Assembly (NCBI RefSeq): GCF_900172355.1
Contig: NZ_FWFZ01000017.1
Location: 27,837-91,836 of the forward strand
Length of the DNA stretch: 64,000 nucleotides
Reading direction: 5' to 3'
Source of the DNA: Roseisalinus antarcticus
GTDB taxonomy: Bacteria; Pseudomonadota; Alphaproteobacteria; Rhodobacterales; Rhodobacteraceae
In this document: piece after piece, positions 58,822 through 64,000 of the stretch
Numbering within the stretch: the first letter of the stretch is position 1
Layout of the letters: every line of letters starts with the position of its first letter
Notes under the pieces: generated by a model
Database searches by the model: none
Told to the model about the DNA's origin: nothing
Seen by the model: the letters and a program-made list of their open reading frames with translations, nothing else
Position numbers and translations under genes: made by a program

Positions 58822-59910
58822 ATGAAAGACTTGGTCTACGCACCGGACCCGCCGGTCCGCAGCAAAGGCAGCAAGATCGGCGCCATCGGGGCCGGGATGA
58901 TCATGGCCGAATGCCACCTGGCCGCATATGCCGACGCCGGCTTTCCGGTGGTCGCCATCGCCAGCCGCACCCGCGCCAACGCGCAGAAGGTGGCCGACCG
59001 CTGGAAGATCGGCCGGGTCCACGACACGCCCGAGGCGCTGATCGAGGACCCCGAGGTCGAGATCGTCGACATCGCCTATCCCCCGGACCAGCAGCCCGCG
59101 CTGATCCGCCACGCGCTGGGCCAGCCCCACGTCAAGGGCATCCTCGCGCAGAAACCGCTGGCGCTGTCGCTGGACGAGGCCCGCGCCCTGCGCGACGAGG
59201 CCGCCGCGGCCGGCAAGATTCTGAGCGTCAACCAGAACATGCGCTACGACCAGGCGATGCAGGTTCTCAAGCAGATCCTCGACCGGGGCGAGCTGGGCGA
59301 GGTGGTGTTCGCGCAGATCGACATGCACGCGATCCCCCATTGGCAGGATTTCCTGAAGGAATATGACCGGCTGACCCTGTCGAACATGAGCGTTCATCAC
59401 CTGGATGTACTGCGGTTCCTTCTGGGCGAGCCCGAAGAGATCACCACCGTGGTCCGCACCGACCCGCGCACGACGTTTCAACACACCGACGGAATCTGCG
59501 TGTCGACCCTGCGCTTCGAGAGCGGGGCGCTGGCATTGTCCACCGAGGATGTGTGGTCCGGCCCGCGGGCGGAAGGATACGACGACGACCAGCACATCAC
59601 CTTCCGGATCGACGGGACCGAGGGCGTCGCCAAGGGCACCATCGGCTGGCCCACCGGGGTCGCCTCGACGCTGACCTATGCCTCGCGCAAGACCACGGGC
59701 GGCCAGTGGGTCACCCCCGGCTGGGAGACGATGTGGTTCCCCCACGCCTTCATCGGCGTGATGGAGCAGTTGCAGCACGCGGTCGAGACCGGTGCCGCCC
59801 CTGCCCTGACCGTCGCCGACAACGTCAAGACCGTCGAGCTGATCGAAGCCGCCTACCGCTCTGTCGCAGAGGGACGGACGGTGCGGCTCAGCGAAATACA
59901 AACACCTTAA
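58822..59910 (+). CDS. Gfo/Idh/MocA-family oxidoreductase (362 aa)
   Basis: Rossmann loop IGAIGAGMIMAECH (about 20-33). The EKP motif is altered to QKP (ILAQKPLAL). The SNMSVHHLDVLRF helix provides the catalytic-type residues. GGGAGGAAGAG fits the ATG at 58822 better than the ATG at 58807. It follows the CUT1 ATPases and precedes a TIM barrel, mirroring the pair at 43561/44715. Confidence 0.84.
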   Translation: MKDLVYAPDPPVRSKGSKIGAIGAGMIMAECHLAAYADAGFPVVAIASRTRANAQKVADRWKIGRVHDTPEALIEDPEVEIVDIAYPPDQQPALIRHALGQPHVKGILAQKPLALSLDEARALRDEAAAAGKILSVNQNMRYDQAMQVLKQILDRGELGEVVFAQIDMHAIPHWQDFLKEYDRLTLSNMSVHHLDVLRFLLGEPEEITTVVRTDPRTTFQHTDGICVSTLRFESGALALSTEDVWSGPRAEGYDDDQHITFRIDGTEGVAKGTIGWPTGVASTLTYASRKTTGGQWVTPGWETMWFPHAFIGVMEQLQHAVETGAAPALTVADNVKTVELIEAAYRSVAEGRTVRLSEIQTP

Positions 59911-59925
59911 GGGAGGAACCAAACC

Positions 59926-60840
59926 ATGATGCACGCTGGAATTTTTACCGGGTATTACCCCTACGGCCTCGAGGAAACCTGCTCGAAGATCAAGGGGCAC
60001 GGCTTCACCACCGCGCAGCTCGACCTGCATTTCAGGGATGTCGACCTGAGCGCGGGCCAGATCACCGAGGCCAAGGCCAAGAAGGTGCGCGACACCTTCC
60101 GCGCCCACAACCTGCCGATCTGCTGCGTTTCGGGCTACACCAACATCGTCCACCCCGACCCGGGCGAGCGCAAGAAGCGCAACGACTACCTGCACGAGAT
60201 CGTCCGCAACGCCCGCGCGTTCGGCTCGCGCTACGTGATTTCGGAAACCGGCACCTTCGATCCCGACAGCGACTGGGTCCACCACCCCAAGAACAAGACC
60301 GAGGAAGGCTGGGACGAGTGCCGTGCCGAGATCACCAAGCTCGCCCAGACCGCCTATGACCACGGCGCGGTCTTCCTGCTGGAAACCTACGTCAACAACG
60401 TCGTGGGCTCGGTCGAGGAAACCGTGCGGATGTTCGCCCAGGTCAACCACCCGGGCCTCGGCCTGCTGATGGATCCCACGAACTATTTCGAGGCCCACAA
60501 CATCGACGATATGGACAAGATCCTGAACCAGGTCTTCGACACGCTGTCCGACAAGATCTGCATCGCCCACGCCAAGGACGTGAAGCGTTCGGGCGAGGAC
60601 AAGACCGAAAAGCACGCCGATATCGGCGACGACGAGGCGCTGGAATCCCACACCTTCCGCGGCGTCGGCGAGATCGAGCTGCCGGCCCCCGGCCTCGGAG
60701 AGCTGAACTACGACCTCTACCTGCAGCGCCTGTCGGAAAAGCACCCCAACATCGAGGTGATCATCGAACATCTCGACGAAAGCGACATCCCGCGCGCGAA
60801 GGAATTCCTCGACGGCAAATTCGTCGCCAACGGCGTGTGA
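59926..60840 (+). CDS. Sugar phosphate isomerase/epimerase family TIM barrel (304 aa)
   Basis: Complete metal set: Glu in LLETYVNN, Asp in LLMDPTNYF, His in IAHAKDVK and Glu in IIEHLDESD. Ribosome-binding site GGGAGGAAC. The insertion GEDKTEKHADIGDDEALE after the His strand is longer than in the other two barrels here. Likely acts on the product of the preceding oxidoreductase. Confidence 0.84.
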   Translation: MMHAGIFTGYYPYGLEETCSKIKGHGFTTAQLDLHFRDVDLSAGQITEAKAKKVRDTFRAHNLPICCVSGYTNIVHPDPGERKKRNDYLHEIVRNARAFGSRYVISETGTFDPDSDWVHHPKNKTEEGWDECRAEITKLAQTAYDHGAVFLLETYVNNVVGSVEETVRMFAQVNHPGLGLLMDPTNYFEAHNIDDMDKILNQVFDTLSDKICIAHAKDVKRSGEDKTEKHADIGDDEALESHTFRGVGEIELPAPGLGELNYDLYLQRLSEKHPNIEVIIEHLDESDIPRAKEFLDGKFVANGV

Positions 60841-60854
60841 AAAGGACTGATCCC

Positions 60855-61772
60855 ATGAAATGCATTGTTGCCACGATCCTACTGACCACGACGGCCCTGC
60901 CCGCGGCGGCCCAGGACCTGACGTTCTATCTGCTCAGCCACGGCGGCCCCAGCGACAAGTTCTGGGTCGACTGGAACGCCGGGGCCATGACGGCCTGCGA
61001 AGAGCTCAACGTGACCTGCAACGTCACCTTCTCGAACGGCGATTTCGCCGTCCAGAAAGAAGCCTTCAACGCCGCCATCGCCGCTCAGCCGGACGGCATC
61101 GCCACCACCTCGGCCCAGCCGGGCCTGTGGATGGAGGAAGTGCCGGCGGCGCGGGACGCCGGAATCCCCGTGGTCTTCTTCAACACGGACGACCCGGCCA
61201 CCGGGCGCCAGGCCTATGTCGGCGCGGACCTGACCGGGGTCGGCGTCATGTGGGCGGAATACCTCGTGGATGGCGGCTTCGTCTCCGAGGGCGATTCCGT
61301 CTTCCTGCCGGTCGAGGTTCCGGGCGCCAGCTACCAGCAGCTGGAGACCGCGGGCATCGCCTCCGTCTTCGATCCGCTGGGCATCACTTACGAGGTGTTC
61401 GACGCGGGCACCGATCCGGCGGGCATCCAGGCCTCGATGTCGGACTACATGCTGGCCAATGAGCCCGCCGCGATCATCGCGCTGGGCGACAGCGTCGCCG
61501 CCGCGGTCCAGCCGGTGCTGGAAAACGCGGGATATGCGGCGGGCGAGATGCCGGTCGTCGGCTGGGGCAACAGCCAGGCCACCGCCGAGGCCGTCGAGGG
61601 CGGCTGGGTCAACGCCGCGGCGTGGCAGTTCCCCTCGGCGCAGGGTTTCATGCCCGTGGCGCTGCTGGCGCTGGCCGCAAAGGGAGAGCCGATCGGCTAC
61701 GATGTGCTGACGCTCAGCCTCTATGACGCGGACAGTGTCCAGCCGATCCTCGACCTCTACAACGCTCAATAA
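60855..61772 (+). CDS. ABC sugar transporter periplasmic binding protein, RbsB-like (305 aa)
   Basis: CUT2 receptor with signal peptide 1-20 (cut after ALPAAA). Mature start QDLTFYLLSHGGPSDKFWVDW is typical of RbsB-like proteins. A Cys pair (CEELNVTC) lies near the N-terminus of the mature protein. ATG 60855 has AAAAGGAC upstream. It belongs with the permease and one-domain ATPase that follow. Confidence 0.87.
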   Translation: MKCIVATILLTTTALPAAAQDLTFYLLSHGGPSDKFWVDWNAGAMTACEELNVTCNVTFSNGDFAVQKEAFNAAIAAQPDGIATTSAQPGLWMEEVPAARDAGIPVVFFNTDDPATGRQAYVGADLTGVGVMWAEYLVDGGFVSEGDSVFLPVEVPGASYQQLETAGIASVFDPLGITYEVFDAGTDPAGIQASMSDYMLANEPAAIIALGDSVAAAVQPVLENAGYAAGEMPVVGWGNSQATAEAVEGGWVNAAAWQFPSAQGFMPVALLALAAKGEPIGYDVLTLSLYDADSVQPILDLYNAQ

Positions 61773-61781
61773 CGACCCGCG

Positions 61782-61820
61782 CCCCGGGGCCGCCCTGCGT
61801 GGGCCCCGGGGACAGCTTTT
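61782..61820 (+). terminator. Stem-loop with T-run after the CUT2 binding-protein gene
   Basis: CCCCGGGGCC (61782-61791) and GGCCCCGGGG (61802-61811) form a perfect 10-bp stem, then ACAGCTTTTT. The T-run is displaced by 4 nt, so it should be a partial terminator that trims downstream expression rather than a full stop. Confidence 0.5.
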
Positions 61821-61842
61821 TCAGACGACGAAGGATGACGCC

Positions 61843-62847
61843 GTGGCCATGGACGCCGCCTCTGCCCCACCGCCCGCACGCCGCAGCAACCCGCTGCGGC
61901 GCCCCCAGGTCGCAACGCTGCTGATGCTGATCGTGGTCCTTGCAGGGTTCACCATTGCTGCGCCGCATTTCGCAAGCCCGCGCAACGTGTCGAACATGCT
62001 GGCCTTCATGCCCGAGCTCGGTATCATCGCCCTTGGCATGTGCCTGTTGCTGACCGCCGGCGAATTCGACCTGTCCGTCGGCGCCGTGTTCGCGCTGGGC
62101 GCCTGCGTGGCGATGATCTTGGTGCAATCGACGGGCTGGGCAATCGGGCCATCGCTGGCCGCTGGCCTCCTGACCTGCATGCTGGTGGGCTTGGTCAACG
62201 GGCTGATCGTGACCAAGATGGGGATCTCGTCCTTCCTCGTCACTCTCTCCATGCTGCTGGTCGTGCGCGGCTCTTCGCTCTACCTCACGCAGGGGTTTCC
62301 GCTGCAAAGCTACCGCGAAGAGACGGTGTTCCGCACCCTTCTGGCGGGCGATTTCAACCTCGGGCCGTTCCGGCTCTATGCGTCGCTCTTCTGGTTCGCC
62401 GGACTGGCGCTGCTGGCCGGCTACGTGCTGACGCTGTCGCGCCTCGGCAACTGGATCTCGGCCATCGGCTCCAACCGCCAGGCGGCGATCGCGCGCGGGG
62501 TGCCGGCCGACGCGGTCAAGATCGGCCTTTTCGTCCTGACCTCGACGCTGGCGGGGCTGGCCGGCATGATCTCGGCCTTCCGCATCAACAACGCCTCGCC
62601 CGTGGCGGGCACGGAATACGAGCTCGAGGTCATCGCCATGGTCGTCGTCGGCGGCACCGCCCTGACCGGCGGCTACGGCACGATCTTCGGCACGGTGCTG
62701 GGCGTGATTCTGCTGCGGGCGATCCGCAACGGCATCATCATGATCGGCGTGCCGGGCCTGGCCTATTCGACCTTCGTGGGCGGCATCATCCTGCTGATGC
62801 TGATGCTGCACGCGGGGCTGCGCCGCGCGGGGGAGCCGGGACGATGA
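61843..62847 (+). CDS. ABC sugar transporter permease, CUT2 type (334 aa)
   Basis: About nine helices. MCLLLTAGEFDLSVGAVFALG is the conserved helix 3 region, with EFD where other permeases here have GLD or GID. KMGISSFLVTLSMLLVVRG and VVGGTALTGGYGTIFGTVLG follow. The GTG at 61843 is best placed after AAGGA; ATG 61849 is an alternative. It overlaps the ATPase by 4 bp. Confidence 0.87.
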   Translation: MAMDAASAPPPARRSNPLRRPQVATLLMLIVVLAGFTIAAPHFASPRNVSNMLAFMPELGIIALGMCLLLTAGEFDLSVGAVFALGACVAMILVQSTGWAIGPSLAAGLLTCMLVGLVNGLIVTKMGISSFLVTLSMLLVVRGSSLYLTQGFPLQSYREETVFRTLLAGDFNLGPFRLYASLFWFAGLALLAGYVLTLSRLGNWISAIGSNRQAAIARGVPADAVKIGLFVLTSTLAGLAGMISAFRINNASPVAGTEYELEVIAMVVVGGTALTGGYGTIFGTVLGVILLRAIRNGIIMIGVPGLAYSTFVGGIILLMLMLHAGLRRAGEPGR

Positions 62848-63617
62848 CCGATGTGCTGTCCCTGTCGGACATACACAAGTGCTTCGGCAATGTCGTGGCC
62901 CTCAAGGGGGCGGACCTCAGCGTGGGCGAGGGCGAGGTCGTGGCGCTTCTGGGCGACAACGGCGCCGGCAAGTCCACCCTGATCAAGATCGTCTCGGGCG
63001 TGATAGAGCCCGACCGGGGCAGCATCGCCGTCAACGGCAGCCCGGTCCGCATCCGCTCGGCCCGCGACGCCATGGCGCTGGGGATCGAGACGATCCACCA
63101 GGACACCTCGCTCGCGCCGCATCTCAGTATCGGGCGCAACCTCTTTCTCGGGCGGGAACCCGTGCGCCTGCCCTGGCTCGGCCCCCTCGCGCCGATCGAT
63201 TTCGGCCAGCTGCGCGATGCGGCGGCCAGCCTGCTGCGCCGCGTGGGCATCACCAAGTCGCTGACCGCCCAGACCCCGGTCAACGCCCTTTCGGGCGGCG
63301 AGCGCCAGTCCATCGCGATCAGCCGCGCCATGCAATTCGCCGCACGGCTGATCATCCTGGACGAGCCCACCAACAACCTCGGCGTGGAAGAGACCCGCGG
63401 CGTCCTGCGCTTTGTCGGAGAGATGAAGGCCCAGGGCCATTCGGTCCTGCTGATCACCCACAATGTCCATCACGTGCTGCAGGTCGCCGACCGTCTGGTG
63501 GTCATGCGCCGGGGCGAGGTCGTGGCCCAACAGGCGGTCGCGGGCGCCGGTGTCCTGGATATCGAGGGTCTCATCATGGGTGTCGACCTGACCGCAGAGG
63601 AGCCCGCGCTCGCATGA
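62844..63617 (+). CDS. ABC sugar transporter ATPase, single-domain CUT2/FrcA type (257 aa)
   Basis: One nucleotide-binding domain with every motif intact: Walker A GDNGAGKST (about 38-46), Q-loop IHQDTSL, signature LSGGERQSIAISRA, Walker B LIILDEPTNNLG and H-loop ITHN. Its short length fits the fructose-type FrcA ATPases that function as homodimers, unlike the two-domain proteins at 22299 and 46748. Confidence 0.88.
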   Translation: MTDVLSLSDIHKCFGNVVALKGADLSVGEGEVVALLGDNGAGKSTLIKIVSGVIEPDRGSIAVNGSPVRIRSARDAMALGIETIHQDTSLAPHLSIGRNLFLGREPVRLPWLGPLAPIDFGQLRDAAASLLRRVGITKSLTAQTPVNALSGGERQSIAISRAMQFAARLIILDEPTNNLGVEETRGVLRFVGEMKAQGHSVLLITHNVHHVLQVADRLVVMRRGEVVAQQAVAGAGVLDIEGLIMGVDLTAEEPALA

Positions 63618-63717
63618 CCGGCCTGCACCGGCCATCTCCGCTCGCCCGGGCCCGACCGGCCCGCGCTCGCTCGGGTCCGGGGCGCCAGGATCACGGCAGC
63701 CAACCGAAGGTGACAAA

Positions 63718-64000
63718 ATGAACGTCCAGTCCCTGACACATCATCCCCGCGATTACAGCCTGACCGGCGAAAGCTCGCGCTACGCGGTCGAGATCGGGCT
63801 GGCCTCGGCGGAGTGGTATCACACCGATGTCCCGCGCAAGCAGATCAAGGAGCTGATGCTCCGCAGGGACGGGCCCGCGATCCGCGACACGATCCTCTGG
63901 ATCGGCCTGCTGGCGCTGACCGGGCTCGGCGGGGTGCTGACCTGGGGCACCTGGTGGTGCGTGCCGTTCTTCCTGGTCTACGGCGTGCTCTATGGCTCGG
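63718..64000 (+). CDS. Fatty-acid-desaturase-like protein, N-terminal part, cut by window end
   Basis: Only the first 94 codons are present. The text includes EIGLASAEWYHTDVPRKQIK and a hydrophobic helix at about 60-92 (ILWIGLLALTGLGGVL, then WWCVPFFLVYGVLYGS). This matches the start of membrane fatty-acid desaturase-family proteins, whose His boxes would follow beyond the window. AAGGTGACAAA precedes the ATG. It is 100 bp past the ATPase stop, in the same direction. In some sugar operons such proteins act on non-lipid substrates. Confidence 0.7.
   Translation, partial: MNVQSLTHHPRDYSLTGESSRYAVEIGLASAEWYHTDVPRKQIKELMLRRDGPAIRDTILWIGLLALTGLGGVLTWGTWWCVPFFLVYGVLYGS

Overview
The window is GC-rich DNA from an alphaproteobacterium, most likely a marine or halotolerant member of the Rhodobacterales (Roseobacter/Paracoccus side). 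This rests on codon use and on the gene mix: many ABC and TRAP sugar importers, a FadR/FCD regulator, a type I secreted RTX protein and a sulfated-polysaccharide cluster. I see no rRNA, tRNA, CRISPR array, insertion sequence or phage gene. All of it reads as chromosome-type or large-replicon accessory metabolism.

Region A (about 43-13922) is a Wzx/Wzy-type exopolysaccharide locus. It holds a sulfotransferase, a flippase, a sugar-transfer-associated ATP-grasp protein, a glycosyltransferase and an unrecognised ParB-like/nucleotidyltransferase-like protein. These are followed by a Wzy-like polymerase, a polysaccharide co-polymerase/tyrosine autokinase, an initiating sugar-phosphate transferase, a second glycosyltransferase, a second sulfotransferase and a third glycosyltransferase. 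Two sulfotransferases point to a sulfated polymer. No outer-membrane exporter (Wza type) lies in the window.

Region B (14050-17802) is a single 1250-residue exported protein. It has Ig-like and DNRLRE-like repeats, a metallophosphoesterase domain and C-terminal RTX calcium repeats. Two of its repeat blocks (848 bp each) appear identical.

Region C (18109-40136) is a roughly 22 kb catabolic locus. A FadR-family regulator faces a divergent ABC permease across a region with two inverted repeats. The regulator is followed by a long co-directional array: 2-hydroxyacid dehydrogenase, CUT2 ABC transporter parts with two related binding proteins, rhamnose-type mutarotase, fucose-isomerase-like protein, three SDRs, FAH-family hydrolase, two enolase-superfamily dehydratases (one clearly L-rhamnonate dehydratase-like), an aldolase-family protein and a TRAP transporter. 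The best reading is non-phosphorylative breakdown of L-rhamnose and related 6-deoxy sugars or their aldonates. No recognisable lactonase is present, and several proteins have no obvious place in the textbook pathway.

Region D (40169-43462) holds a small secreted protein, an ABC1/UbiB-type kinase paired with a CIA30-domain protein, and a divergent SDR. Region E (43561-52007) is a second sugar or cyclitol operon: Gfo/Idh/MocA oxidoreductase, TIM-barrel isomerase, CUT2 ABC importer, second oxidoreductase, SDR. A strong terminator-like hairpin sits in its leader. Region F (52028-63617) has a LacI-family regulator divergent from a CUT1 importer with two different ATPases, then another oxidoreductase/isomerase pair, then a third CUT2 importer. 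The two CUT1 ATPases carry complementary ATP-site defects. The window ends inside a fatty-acid-desaturase-like gene.

Across regions C, E and F every one of the six solute-binding-protein genes is followed directly by a GC-rich stem-loop before the next operon gene. This suggests a shared way of making more binding protein than membrane components.
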